A model generated the notes under the pieces. That model worked only from the letters and a program-made list of their open reading frames with translations, was not told the origin of the DNA and did not search any database. From Lachnospiraceae bacterium (lineage in GTDB: Bacteria > Bacillota > Clostridia > Lachnospirales > Lachnospiraceae): a DNA stretch of 55,505 nucleotides. Both the position numbers and the translations under genes were made by a program. The DNA lies in NCBI GenBank assembly GCA_029008875.1, contig JAQXJP010000019.1, forward strand, positions 1 through 55,505, read 5' to 3'. Below, piece by piece: positions 25,212-33,647 of the stretch (within the stretch, counting starts at the first letter, position 1; each line of letters opens with the position of its first letter).

Positions 25212-26057
25212 ATGGCAAAAATAATCGACGGAAAAACGATTTCCCAGCAATTGAAGGATGAACTTCGCCAGGAGGTCGCGCAACTGAAGGAACAGGGCAA
25301 AAACTGCTGTCTTGCAGTGATTCAGGTCGGAAACGATCCGGCTTCCTCCGTGTACGTGGGCAACAAGAAAAAGGCATGTACATACATCGGAATTGAATCC
25401 TTATCCTATGAATTGCCGGAAGATACCTCAGAGGAAGAACTGCTTGCATTGATTGCGAAGCTGAATGAGGATAAAAATGTTCACGGAATCTTATGTCAGC
25501 TGCCGCTGCCGAAACACATGGACGAGGACAAGGTGATTCAGGCGATTGATTCGAAAAAGGATGTGGATGGTTTCCATCCCCAGAATGTGGGTGCCCTTGT
25601 GATCGGTCAAGAGGGCTTTGTATCCTGTACCCCTGCCGGGATTATCGAATTGCTTCACAGAAGCGGAGTGGAGATTGAGGGAAAACATTGTGTGGTGATC
25701 GGGAGAAGCAACATTGTTGGAAAACCTATGTCACTTCTTATGCTCCGGGAGAATGCCACGGTTACTGTATGCCATTCCAGAACAAAGAATTTACCGCAAA
25801 TCTGTAAGGAAGCGGACATTCTTATCGTGGCCATCGGAAAGCCGCAGTTTATCACGGCGGAATACGTCGGGGAGGGCGCTGTAGTTATCGATGTGGGAAT
25901 TCACCGAGACGAAAACAACAAATTGTGCGGCGATGTGAAATTCGATGAGGTGGAACCGTTTGCCTCCGCAATCACCCCGGTTCCGGGGGGCGTAGGCCCT
26001 ATGACAATTGCCATGCTCATGAAAAATTGTGTGGAAGCAATGAAATTGTATTCATAG
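25212..26057 (+). CDS. folD: Methylenetetrahydrofolate dehydrogenase/cyclohydrolase FolD
   Basis: Interconverts 5,10-methylene-, methenyl- and 10-formyl-THF, completing the step after Fhs. The 281 residues include the catalytic VYVGNKKKAC (about 46-55, with the YxxxK pair), QLPLPKHMDEDKVIQAI (about 97-113), the NADP-binding VIGRSNIVGKPMSLLML (about 161-177) and the C-terminal TPVPGGVGPMT. ATG 25212 follows GGAGAG, and in-frame codons further upstream belong to the end of fhs. Confidence 0.97.
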   Translation: MAKIIDGKTISQQLKDELRQEVAQLKEQGKNCCLAVIQVGNDPASSVYVGNKKKACTYIGIESLSYELPEDTSEEELLALIAKLNEDKNVHGILCQLPLPKHMDEDKVIQAIDSKKDVDGFHPQNVGALVIGQEGFVSCTPAGIIELLHRSGVEIEGKHCVVIGRSNIVGKPMSLLMLRENATVTVCHSRTKNLPQICKEADILIVAIGKPQFITAEYVGEGAVVIDVGIHRDENNKLCGDVKFDEVEPFASAITPVPGGVGPMTIAMLMKNCVEAMKLYS

Positions 26058-26105
26058 ACAATTGGGTGAAACAATCATCAACTACTCATTGACAAGGGGA
26101 ATGTT

Positions 26106-27251
26106 ATGAAGTGTATCTATTGTGGCGCAGAACTGGCTGAAAATTCCATATACTGTTCTCAGTGTGGCAAAGAAGCTCAAATGGTGGTTGGAGAAACCGT
26201 CCTGGAGGATGAATATTTGAATTCCTTGATCGGCAGCGACAATCGCACCATTGAATTGCCGAATATTTCCAGGGGAGCTGTACAAAAACCGGACAGTACC
26301 GGTGAGGGAAAAGAGAAAACTACCTCTCAAAAAAACAACCGCAAGACAATCATTCTGTGTCTTATTTTGCTGTTTTTTGTGGTGGGGCTTATCCTGATGA
26401 TCGTTTGCGCATCTCACGCAAACTCCTTTGATTACCAGCTGAAGAAGGCACAGGCTGCGGCGAGTGAGGGCGATTTGGACCGGGCAATCGAGTATTACGA
26501 GAATGCCATTCACTTGGATCAATCCGATGTGGATTCGCGCATGGAACTGGCTCAACTGTATAAGGACAACGGACAAAATGACGGGGCGAAGGTTATGTAC
26601 ATGGAGGTGGTCAGAATTGACACCGCCAATAAGGACGCTTACCGTGGTTTGTTGGAGCTCTATGAAGCGGAGGGGGATACGGATGCGATTGTGCTTCTAT
26701 CCCAGACGGTCAAGGATGATTCAGTGCTTGAGGTGTTCGCCGATTACATGGTGACCGAACCGGTTTTCAGTGTGGAGGGAGGAACCTATGACCATTATCT
26801 TCACGTGGAATTGTCAGCTCCGGAGGGCTCAACCATATATTACACTACGGATCGAACCGATCCGATTGTATACGGAAAAGAGTATGCACTCCCCATTGAT
26901 TTGAGCCAGATGAAGTCTTACACCATCAGTGCGGTGGCAGTGAATGAGAAGGGAGTCTACAGCTCCGTGGTGACGAAGGAATATGAAATTGCAATCCCGG
27001 CTCCGGAGCTTCCGGTGGTGTTCCCGGACGGTGGTGAATTTTCCCAGGAGACATTTGTGCTGATTGAGGTGCCGGAGGGATATCATGCGTATTATACTTG
27101 GGACGGGTCGGATCCGAACATCCTGTCAACTCAGTATACGGAACCCTTTGCCGTCCCCAAGGGCAACCATGTGTTGTCTGTGATAATCATTGATCCGGTG
27201 ACGGAGCAATACAGCGAAATTTATCGACAGTATTTTACGTATTATCCGTAA
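26106..27251 (+). CDS. Membrane protein with zinc ribbon, TPR and chitobiase-type Ig-like repeats
   Basis: 381 residues in four parts. A cytosolic zinc ribbon occupies about 3-25 (CIYCGAE...YCSQCGKE). One transmembrane helix spans about 79-100 (IILCLILLFFVVGLILMIV). Tetratricopeptide-like helices run from about 108 to 210 (SEGDLDRAIEYYENAIHLDQ, then NGQNDGAKVMYMEV). Two beta-sandwich repeats of the CHB_HEX_C kind occupy about 215-381 (GSTIYYTTDRTDP and HAYYTWDGSDP). The topology puts the TPR and Ig-like parts outside. AAGGGG precedes the ATG. The final ten bases overlap the convergent gene. Role unknown, though the build suggests envelope sensing or scaffolding. Confidence 0.8.
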   Translation: MKCIYCGAELAENSIYCSQCGKEAQMVVGETVLEDEYLNSLIGSDNRTIELPNISRGAVQKPDSTGEGKEKTTSQKNNRKTIILCLILLFFVVGLILMIVCASHANSFDYQLKKAQAAASEGDLDRAIEYYENAIHLDQSDVDSRMELAQLYKDNGQNDGAKVMYMEVVRIDTANKDAYRGLLELYEAEGDTDAIVLLSQTVKDDSVLEVFADYMVTEPVFSVEGGTYDHYLHVELSAPEGSTIYYTTDRTDPIVYGKEYALPIDLSQMKSYTISAVAVNEKGVYSSVVTKEYEIAIPAPELPVVFPDGGEFSQETFVLIEVPEGYHAYYTWDGSDPNILSTQYTEPFAVPKGNHVLSVIIIDPVTEQYSEIYRQYFTYYP

Positions 27252-27697
27252 ATTTTGGAATAAATCCGTTCGATAAAATATTCCAATTGCTCATCATCCA
27301 ATGAGGGAAAATCCTGAATCAGAAGCTTTCGAATCTCCTCGGAACGGGGATAGTATATCTCTTCCTCCGAATAGCCCTCCGGTTTGAAATCCTGCAGTGC
27401 GTCGGTGTGAGACGAGAGAAACTGCTCCATGACGGTACTCTCAAAGTCATCCTGTTCCTCGGCTGCTTTTTCGATGCTCTTGAGGGACCAAAAAGAGCGG
27501 ATCCCAACTATAACGAAGATGACAAAGACCCCGCCCATAACAATAGTGAGGATGATTTTCATGTAATCTGCCATGGTGATAGGTAGGACATTGGTATCCA
27601 TCAGAACAATCAGAAGGATTCCCAGGATGCCTACCAGGGTAAAACTGTAACCGGTTGATTTTGTGTCCTCATAGTGAAAATGTTGATTTTTATACAT
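27242..27697 (-). CDS. Small membrane protein of unknown function
   Basis: 151 residues with two transmembrane helices (about 17-36 and 43-66, with VMGGVFVIFVIVG) and a charged cytosolic tail (about 75-151) rich in Glu, Asp and Ser. A perfect GGAGG stands seven bases before the ATG. It converges on the zinc-ribbon gene with a ten-base overlap and is divergent from rlmH. No known domain is recognised. Confidence 0.7.
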   Translation of the reverse strand: MYKNQHFHYEDTKSTGYSFTLVGILGILLIVLMDTNVLPITMADYMKIILTIVMGGVFVIFVIVGIRSFWSLKSIEKAAEEQDDFESTVMEQFLSSHTDALQDFKPEGYSEEEIYYPRSEEIRKLLIQDFPSLDDEQLEYFIERIYSKIYG

Positions 27698-27742
27698 TGT
27701 TATCCTCCGGAATGAAATTTATCTACATGGTATAATGAAAAG

Positions 27743-28222
27743 ATGAAAATTACAATATTATGTGTTGGAAAAATTAAGGAAAAATTCTATCGGGATGGCA
27801 TATTGGAATATTCGAAAAGATTGAGCCGCTATGTGAAACTGGAAATTGTGGAAGTGGCGGACGAGAAGACCAAAGATCAGGCTTCTGATGGGGAGATGGA
27901 ACTGGTCAGGCAAAGGGAAGGGGAGCGGCTGATTGCCTCCATGAAGGAGGACGGCTATGTGGTTTGCCTCGCCATTGAGGGAAAGATGTTGGATTCGGTG
28001 GAATTATCTGAGAAGATAGAGGGACTTGGAGTTTCCGGAAACAGTCACATCTATTTTGTAATCGGAGGCTCTCTGGGGCTGTCGAAGCAGGTGTTAAGCA
28101 GGGCGGATTATCTGCTGAGCTTTTCCAAAATGACTTTCCCCCATCAGTTGATGCGTGTGATTCTGCTGGAACAAATCTACCGCGCATACCGGATTATGAA
28201 CCACGAGCCATATCACAAATAG
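27743..28222 (+). CDS. rlmH: 23S rRNA (pseudouridine1915-N3) methyltransferase RlmH
   Basis: A SPOUT methyltransferase that modifies helix 69 of 23S rRNA. It has 159 residues, as usual, with VGKIKEKFYRDGILEY (about 8-23), the SAM-binding FVIGGSLGLS (about 105-114) and the C-terminal FPHQLMRVILLEQIYRAYRI. A TATAAT at 27731-27736 ends only six bases before the ATG and there is no Shine-Dalgarno sequence, so the mRNA may begin at or next to the start codon. Confidence 0.94.
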   Translation: MKITILCVGKIKEKFYRDGILEYSKRLSRYVKLEIVEVADEKTKDQASDGEMELVRQREGERLIASMKEDGYVVCLAIEGKMLDSVELSEKIEGLGVSGNSHIYFVIGGSLGLSKQVLSRADYLLSFSKMTFPHQLMRVILLEQIYRAYRIMNHEPYHK

Positions 28223-28262
28223 ATTTTAGAATAGGACCTGTTATGCTCTCATAAATATTATT

Positions 28263-28550
28263 ATGAGCAAATCACAGAAGTTATGTCCAAATACGACAGA
28301 AAAATTGCTGGACGGCCTGGAACTTCCCAAGGACTTGATCCTGGGGATTCCCTACATGCAATGTTACGGCAATTTGGAAATAATCATTGAGAATTTTCGC
28401 GGAATTCTTGGAATCAGCACCTGTGAGATTGAAGTGAGTTCCAAAAACGGAAGAATCCTGATATGTGGGAAAAATCTCTCCGTCTGCGCGATTCGGGACC
28501 GATACCTGAAAGTGAACGGTCACATTGTAAAGATTGAGTTTTTGACATGA
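28263..28550 (+). CDS. yqfC: Sporulation protein YqfC
   Basis: A small YabP/YqfC-family protein (95 residues) made in the mother cell, with LELPKDLILGIPYMQCYGN (about 20-38) and IRDRYLKVNGHI (about 79-90), as in Bacillus YqfC. It precedes yqfD with an ATGA overlap, the arrangement found in spore formers. No Shine-Dalgarno sequence is seen before the ATG. A possible sigma-E-like pair, GAATAGG then CATAAATA (28229-28257), would start the transcript at about the start codon. Confidence 0.88.
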   Translation: MSKSQKLCPNTTEKLLDGLELPKDLILGIPYMQCYGNLEIIIENFRGILGISTCEIEVSSKNGRILICGKNLSVCAIRDRYLKVNGHIVKIEFLT

Positions 28551-29779
28551 TCCATTCCGTCAAGAAATGGCTTTGTGGTTGGCTCGTTTTGAAAGTGACC
28601 GGGGTGAAAACCGGACGGTTCCTGTCCCTTTGTATGAATCACGGTATTGAAGTGTGGAGTGTGGAGGAGAGAGACTCCGGATGTCTGCAGCTTTCCATGT
28701 TTTTGTACGATATCCCCAAGTTGAAAAAACTTCGGGCGAAGTCTGCGGTACACATTCGCTTTATGGAGAGGCATGGATTGATTTTTCAGATGCGAAAGCA
28801 TTCCAATTGGCCCTGTGTGGCCGTTGTGATTGCGGTGCTGGTGTTTTTGTGTGTTCAATATCGAAGTCATATTTGGTATGTGAAAGTGGATGGGAACTCC
28901 TTTCTGTCCGATGAGACCTGCGAACAATTGCTCCGGCAGGCGGGGTTTTATCCGGGAATCAGGAAAAAGGAGTTGGATTGTAAATCCCTCTGCAGCACGT
29001 TTTTGCAGCAATCCGGAGAGATTTCCTGGGCATCTGTCAGCAAGGAAGGACAAACACTGTACCTGAATATCCGGGAGAACCTGGACGCGGACAGCGATTC
29101 CGGTATGGTACCGGAGGAATCGGATGACTATATGTATTCCCTGGTGGCAGACCAAAACGCTACGATTTCATCGATTATCACCAGAAACGGAACCCCGAAT
29201 GTGAAGGTTGGGGATGAGGTGCTGGTTGGGGATGTGCTGATCTATGGCAGGGAGCCCATTTTGGATGACAGCGGAGAAATCGCAGATTATCTGTATCTAT
29301 GCGCGGATGGAGACGTGGAGGGCTTCGTATCCTACGACTGGGATGAGCCGTTATCCTCCTTTCAGGAGGTGCGGACGGACACCGGCAATTTCTACACCCG
29401 CTTTTTCGTGGGGATAGGCAATCATGTGTGGGAGATTCCGGGTATTTACCCGGAGTATTGCCAGAGCAGACAGGTTACGGTTTACGACAAATTTTCGCTG
29501 ATTCCCCTTAAGGACCAATTTCTCTGGATTGGGAAGAGGAACGTATATGAGCAGGATATCAGTCTGTACAAAACGGATCGCACGCTTGCAATGGAGGAAT
29601 CGGAGCAATTATTTTCTGATTATCTGCTGGATTTGGAGGAAGAAGGAGTAGAAATTCTCCGAAAAAATATGGTGATTGAATATGTGGACGGAGGATACCG
29701 GATGGTGGGGCATGTGGAAGGAACCGCAACCATCGGTTGTTATAAGAAGGAAGGAAAAATGATTCATGAGTATGAATGA
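28547..29779 (+). CDS. yqfD: Sporulation protein YqfD
   Basis: 410 residues. A soluble N-terminal region (about 1-90) is followed by one transmembrane helix (about 88-103, VAVVIAVLVFLCVQY), with most of the chain outside or in the intermembrane space. It has YSxx-type motifs of the family such as WYVKVDGNSFL (about 108-118) and VKVGDEVLVGDVLIYG (about 221-236). Translation is coupled to yqfC by ATGA. The 3' end overlaps phoH by 14 bases. YqfD is a mother-cell stage IV protein in Bacillus and its biochemistry is not established. Confidence 0.92.
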   Translation: MIHSVKKWLCGWLVLKVTGVKTGRFLSLCMNHGIEVWSVEERDSGCLQLSMFLYDIPKLKKLRAKSAVHIRFMERHGLIFQMRKHSNWPCVAVVIAVLVFLCVQYRSHIWYVKVDGNSFLSDETCEQLLRQAGFYPGIRKKELDCKSLCSTFLQQSGEISWASVSKEGQTLYLNIRENLDADSDSGMVPEESDDYMYSLVADQNATISSIITRNGTPNVKVGDEVLVGDVLIYGREPILDDSGEIADYLYLCADGDVEGFVSYDWDEPLSSFQEVRTDTGNFYTRFFVGIGNHVWEIPGIYPEYCQSRQVTVYDKFSLIPLKDQFLWIGKRNVYEQDISLYKTDRTLAMEESEQLFSDYLLDLEEEGVEILRKNMVIEYVDGGYRMVGHVEGTATIGCYKKEGKMIHEYE

Positions 29780-30788
29780 GGTATTGATCGAAATTCCAAG
29801 TGAATATATGGGGAATATCTTCGGTCAGTTTGATGTACATTTGAAGAAGATTGAAAAGACGCTGGGAGTGACCCTGGTGGTCCGGGATGACCATTTGAAG
29901 GCCATCGGCTCGGAGCACTCCTGCAAGGATGCCCAGGAACTTTTTGCACAGCTTTTGGCTCTCGCAAAGAGGGGGAACGAGATCACGGAACAGAATGTCA
30001 ATTACGCGCTCTCACTGTTGATGGAGCATCGGGGGACTTCCCTTGTGGAGATTGACCGGGATATTATCTGCCACACCATAAATGGGAAGCCGGTGAAGCC
30101 GAAAACCATGGGACAGAAGGAGTACGTGGACGCAATCCGCAAGAAAATGATTGTGTTCGGGCTGGGGCCGGCGGGAACGGGAAAAACCTATCTGGCAATG
30201 GCGATGGCAATCACCGCATTCAAAAATGAGGAGGTGTCTCGCATCATTCTTACCCGCCCGGCCATCGAGGCAGGGGAAAAACTGGGCTTTTTGCCAGGAG
30301 ATTTGCAGAGTAAGGTGGATCCATACTTGAGACCTCTCTACGATGCGCTGTATCAGATCATGGGGGCGGACAGCTTCCAGAGAAATATGGAGAAGAACCT
30401 GATAGAGGTGGCTCCGCTGGCCTACATGAGGGGTAGAACCCTGGATAATGCCTTCATCATTCTGGATGAGGCACAGAACACAACCCCCGCACAGATGAAG
30501 ATGTTTTTGACGCGTATCGGCTTTGGTTCCAAAGTGGTAATCACCGGAGACGCGACACAGAAGGATTTGGCACCGGGGGCAACCTCAGGCTTGGATATTG
30601 CGCTCCGCGTTTTGGCCAAAATCGATGATATCGGTATTTGCAGACTTACCAGTCAGGATGTGGTGAGACATCCGCTGGTGCAGAAAATTGTACAGGCATA
30701 CGATGACTACGAAAAGAAGACCATAAAATCCGAAACGAAGAAATCCGGCGACGCCGGTGAAAAGAAAAAACGGGGCGGGAAAAGATAA
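29766..30788 (+). CDS. phoH: PhoH-like ATPase
   Basis: 340 residues: a KH-like N-terminal domain (about 1-110) and a P-loop ATPase with GPAGTGKTYLAMAMA (about 137-151), Walker B FIILDEAQNTTPAQMKMFLTR (about 231-251) and VVITGDATQKDLAPG. It has a Lys/Gly-rich basic tail ending KKRGGKR, likely to contact RNA. It is neighbour to ybeY here and in many bacteria, which suggests a role in rRNA processing. It starts inside the end of yqfD, with AAGGAAGG as ribosome site. Confidence 0.94.
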   Translation: MSMNEVLIEIPSEYMGNIFGQFDVHLKKIEKTLGVTLVVRDDHLKAIGSEHSCKDAQELFAQLLALAKRGNEITEQNVNYALSLLMEHRGTSLVEIDRDIICHTINGKPVKPKTMGQKEYVDAIRKKMIVFGLGPAGTGKTYLAMAMAITAFKNEEVSRIILTRPAIEAGEKLGFLPGDLQSKVDPYLRPLYDALYQIMGADSFQRNMEKNLIEVAPLAYMRGRTLDNAFIILDEAQNTTPAQMKMFLTRIGFGSKVVITGDATQKDLAPGATSGLDIALRVLAKIDDIGICRLTSQDVVRHPLVQKIVQAYDDYEKKTIKSETKKSGDAGEKKKRGGKR

Positions 30789-30803
30789 CAATGGGAGAGT
30801 CAG

Positions 30804-31991
30804 ATGAAAAATAATCGTGAAAAAATACATGTGTTTCGCGTAATCCCAATTTTGCTGATCATTTTTGCAACCATTGCAAACAGTGTGGTCCTTTGTTTTT
30901 TCAACCGTGTTTATTGGGATGAAATGATATGTATCGGACTTCTGGGACTTTTATTTGTCTCGGTTTTCATATTTGAATTGGAGTTTGAGCGCAAGCATTA
31001 CGGTTTGGCATACAACCGTGCAACCACCTTTTCACGGGTGGCGGCAGCATATATTTTCTGCTGTGTGTTATGCGAACTGTCCATGTATATTCCTGAATTT
31101 TCCCGGCCGTTCATGCTCCTTCCGCTGATTATGTGTGCTTTTTCCAATGAAGTAATCGCTTTCTGCAGCAGCATGTATCTCATGTTGATTTTTATTCTGG
31201 CAAACGGCGGAGATTTTTATGAGGTGGTATGTTATTGCATTTCCATAGTGTTCAGTGTTATACTTGCAAAGGCACTTTCGGAGAAATCCATGCGCATTTA
31301 CATCGCATTTATTCTGTTTTTTCTGAATGAGGCGGTTTCGGTGGTATTTTATTATTTGGCTAATGAGAGTGTGGAATACAGGGGGTTGATTTACGCAGCC
31401 TGCAACGGGGTTGTTTTGTTTCTGTTCGCTGCCTTCTTCTACGACAGAATGAGGAGGGACAGTTCCAGGGAATTGGATAATCGACTCTTGGACATCACAT
31501 CGGACGACTATTCCGCAGTGGTTGCTCTGCACAACGATTTTCCCGGGGAGTACCGCCATGCGAAGAAGGTTGCGGATGTGGCTTACCGCTGCGCGAAGGA
31601 GATTGGGCTGGATGCGCACCTGGCGGAGGCGGCCGGCTTCTATTACCGAATCGGGAAATGGCAGGGGGAACCCCATGTTCCCATGGGTGTGGATCGGGCC
31701 ATTGAACTCTGTTTTCCGGTGGAACTCGTTGAGATTCTCTCCGAGTATTATGGGGAGGAGGCGGTGCTGTCCTCGCCGGTATCCGCGCTGGTACATATGG
31801 TAGATGCCATCAGCATCAAATTAGAGGCCATGAGCAAGGATGTGGGTCTTAGCACCTGGAATCAGGAAATGATTATCTACCAGACCCTGAACGAGTATTC
31901 CAGCATGGGCCTGTACGATCAAAGCGGCATGAGCATGAACCAATTTCTGAAGGCTCGTGAGCTTCTTGCAAAGGAGAAGTGGACAAGATGA
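30804..31991 (+). CDS. PgpH-like membrane protein with a degenerate HD domain
   Basis: 395 residues: about six transmembrane helices (about 10-215) and a cytosolic HD-superfamily domain (about 235-395). It occupies the locus of pgpH (yqfF), which encodes a 7TM cyclic-di-AMP phosphodiesterase of about 700 residues, but the extracellular sensor region is missing. The central HD pair is lost: the family AYYHDIGK motif reads GFYYRIGK here (Tyr281-Arg282). The first histidine (YRHAKKVA, His252) remains. Loss of the metal ligands argues against phosphodiesterase activity and suggests a sensing or structural role. ATGA overlap with ybeY. Confidence 0.82.
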   Translation: MKNNREKIHVFRVIPILLIIFATIANSVVLCFFNRVYWDEMICIGLLGLLFVSVFIFELEFERKHYGLAYNRATTFSRVAAAYIFCCVLCELSMYIPEFSRPFMLLPLIMCAFSNEVIAFCSSMYLMLIFILANGGDFYEVVCYCISIVFSVILAKALSEKSMRIYIAFILFFLNEAVSVVFYYLANESVEYRGLIYAACNGVVLFLFAAFFYDRMRRDSSRELDNRLLDITSDDYSAVVALHNDFPGEYRHAKKVADVAYRCAKEIGLDAHLAEAAGFYYRIGKWQGEPHVPMGVDRAIELCFPVELVEILSEYYGEEAVLSSPVSALVHMVDAISIKLEAMSKDVGLSTWNQEMIIYQTLNEYSSMGLYDQSGMSMNQFLKARELLAKEKWTR

Positions 31992-32506
31992 GTTTTTTTC
32001 TGGAAAAAGAGTGTGAAGTGAATTTTGGTTTTGACGAGGAAGAACTGGCACGTCGAGTCGTTGACTACTGTCTGGAATATATGAGTTTTCCTTTTGAAGC
32101 GGAAGTGAATCTGACTCTGACGGACAATGAGGGGATTCGGACCATCAACCGGGAATTCCGGCAGATTGATTCCCCTACGGATGTACTGTCGTTCCCCATG
32201 CTCTCCTATGAGATACCGGGAGATTTCCGTTTCCTGGAGGAAGAGGACGTCGAGGGGGATTTTAATCCGGATACCGGTGAGGCGCTGCTGGGGGATATCG
32301 TGATCTCCGTAGATAAGGTGGCGGAACAGGCAGAATCTTACGGCCACAGCCGGGAGAGAGAGTTTGCCTTTTTAATTGTTCACAGCATGTTGCATTTGTT
32401 TGGCTATGATCATATGAAGCCGGATGAGGCAGCTGTTATGGAAAATAAACAGGAGCTGATTTTATCAGGACTCCGTATTTTACGACACAAGGAGGAAATA
32501 TTATGA
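31988..32506 (+). CDS. ybeY: Endoribonuclease YbeY (rRNA maturation factor)
   Basis: A zinc-dependent RNase needed for 16S rRNA 3' maturation. It has 172 residues with the metal motif HSMLHLFGYDH (about 130-140, H-x3-H-x5-H). It starts at ATG 31988, overlapping the upstream stop as ATGA, with AAGGAG 11 bases before it. The in-frame GTG at 31979 sits too near the ribosome site. It belongs to the conserved phoH-HD-ybeY cluster. Confidence 0.95.
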   Translation: MSFFLEKECEVNFGFDEEELARRVVDYCLEYMSFPFEAEVNLTLTDNEGIRTINREFRQIDSPTDVLSFPMLSYEIPGDFRFLEEEDVEGDFNPDTGEALLGDIVISVDKVAEQAESYGHSREREFAFLIVHSMLHLFGYDHMKPDEAAVMENKQELILSGLRILRHKEEIL

Positions 32507-33633
32507 AAAAAAGATTATTGTCAATGGTGCTTTGCCTGACAATGACCGCGTCTTTATTTATGGGGGGATGTGGTTCCAAGGCAGAAGAGGTTGAGCCACA
32601 GCCGGAACAAGATCTTGTGACAGAGTTTGTAGAAGAGGGAGAGGATCCGGAACCGGGATCCATTCCCGAGGGAATGGCGAGAAGCTATCTCACCGGCGAA
32701 TGGGTGGATGAAGATGTTGCATCCAACAGACCGGTAGGAATTATGATTGAGAATTCTAAGGCTGCACAGCCGGGATACGGCACCTCACAGGCGGATGTGA
32801 TTTACGAGTTTGAGGCTGAGGGCGGCATTTCCAGAATGCTTGCACTTTACTCCGATTTTAGCGGCATGGATCGCTGGGGTAATGTTCGAAGCGCCCGGGA
32901 GTATTTCTGCTATACTGCCATCGCATGGGATGCTATCTATGTTCACTTTGGAGGAGCTATCGAGGCATATCAGAAGATTTTTGACCTGGGAATCATGGAT
33001 GACATCGATTTGATGAGTGCGGATAACTGCTATTCCTTCCGCAGTTCCGACAAGAAGGCTCCGCACAATGCCTATACCACCTCCGAAGACATCGAAAAAT
33101 CCATCGAGGGACATGGGTACAGCACCAAACTGGACGACAGCTTTGACGGATATTTCCGCTTCAACAAGTACGATGATCAGGAGATTGAGTTGGACGGAGA
33201 AGATGCAAAGGTAATCTCCGCATACCAGAGCGATTGTAAGCCGTACTTCGTGTACAACGAGGATGAGGGAGTTTACGAGCGCTACGAGTTCGGCTCCAAG
33301 CATATGGATGCTTACTATGACAAGCAGTTGGCGTTCAAAAATGTATTGATTCAGATTACCTCCGTTGATGCATACTATAGTGATATCGATGGACATGACC
33401 GCGTGGACGTGGGCCTTGTGGGAACCGGCAAAGGATATTTTGCCACAAACGGAAAGGCGATTGAGGTTACCTGGAAGTGCGACAGCGAGGGCGGTGTCAC
33501 CCGTTTCTACGATGCAAGCGGTGAAGAGATTCGCCTGAATCAGGGAAAAACCATGGTTTGCGTTGTGGATGACGACAATGAGTCCAAGACCGGCGTTTAC
33601 GCTTCCTTGGATGATTACAATTCTGCAAAATAA
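32503..33633 (+). CDS. DUF3048 lipoprotein (YerB-like)
   Basis: 376 residues with a lipoprotein signal: KKR, a hydrophobic core (about 5-19) and lipobox FMGGC with Cys23. An acidic linker (about 27-60) leads to the DUF3048 domain (about 70-376), with RPVGIMIENSKAAQPGYG and GNVRSAREYF. The family is extracytoplasmic and its role is unclear. ATGA overlap with ybeY and GGAGGAAAT as ribosome site place it in the same operon. The next gene is a flippase, so an envelope link is plausible. Confidence 0.88.
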   Translation: MKKRLLSMVLCLTMTASLFMGGCGSKAEEVEPQPEQDLVTEFVEEGEDPEPGSIPEGMARSYLTGEWVDEDVASNRPVGIMIENSKAAQPGYGTSQADVIYEFEAEGGISRMLALYSDFSGMDRWGNVRSAREYFCYTAIAWDAIYVHFGGAIEAYQKIFDLGIMDDIDLMSADNCYSFRSSDKKAPHNAYTTSEDIEKSIEGHGYSTKLDDSFDGYFRFNKYDDQEIELDGEDAKVISAYQSDCKPYFVYNEDEGVYERYEFGSKHMDAYYDKQLAFKNVLIQITSVDAYYSDIDGHDRVDVGLVGTGKGYFATNGKAIEVTWKCDSEGGVTRFYDASGEEIRLNQGKTMVCVVDDDNESKTGVYASLDDYNSAK

Positions 33634-33647
33634 AAGGAAAACAGTGC

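Noticed and set aside
26058..26105. Riboswitch or terminator after folD
   Set aside because: The 48-bp gap is too short and shows no stable stem.
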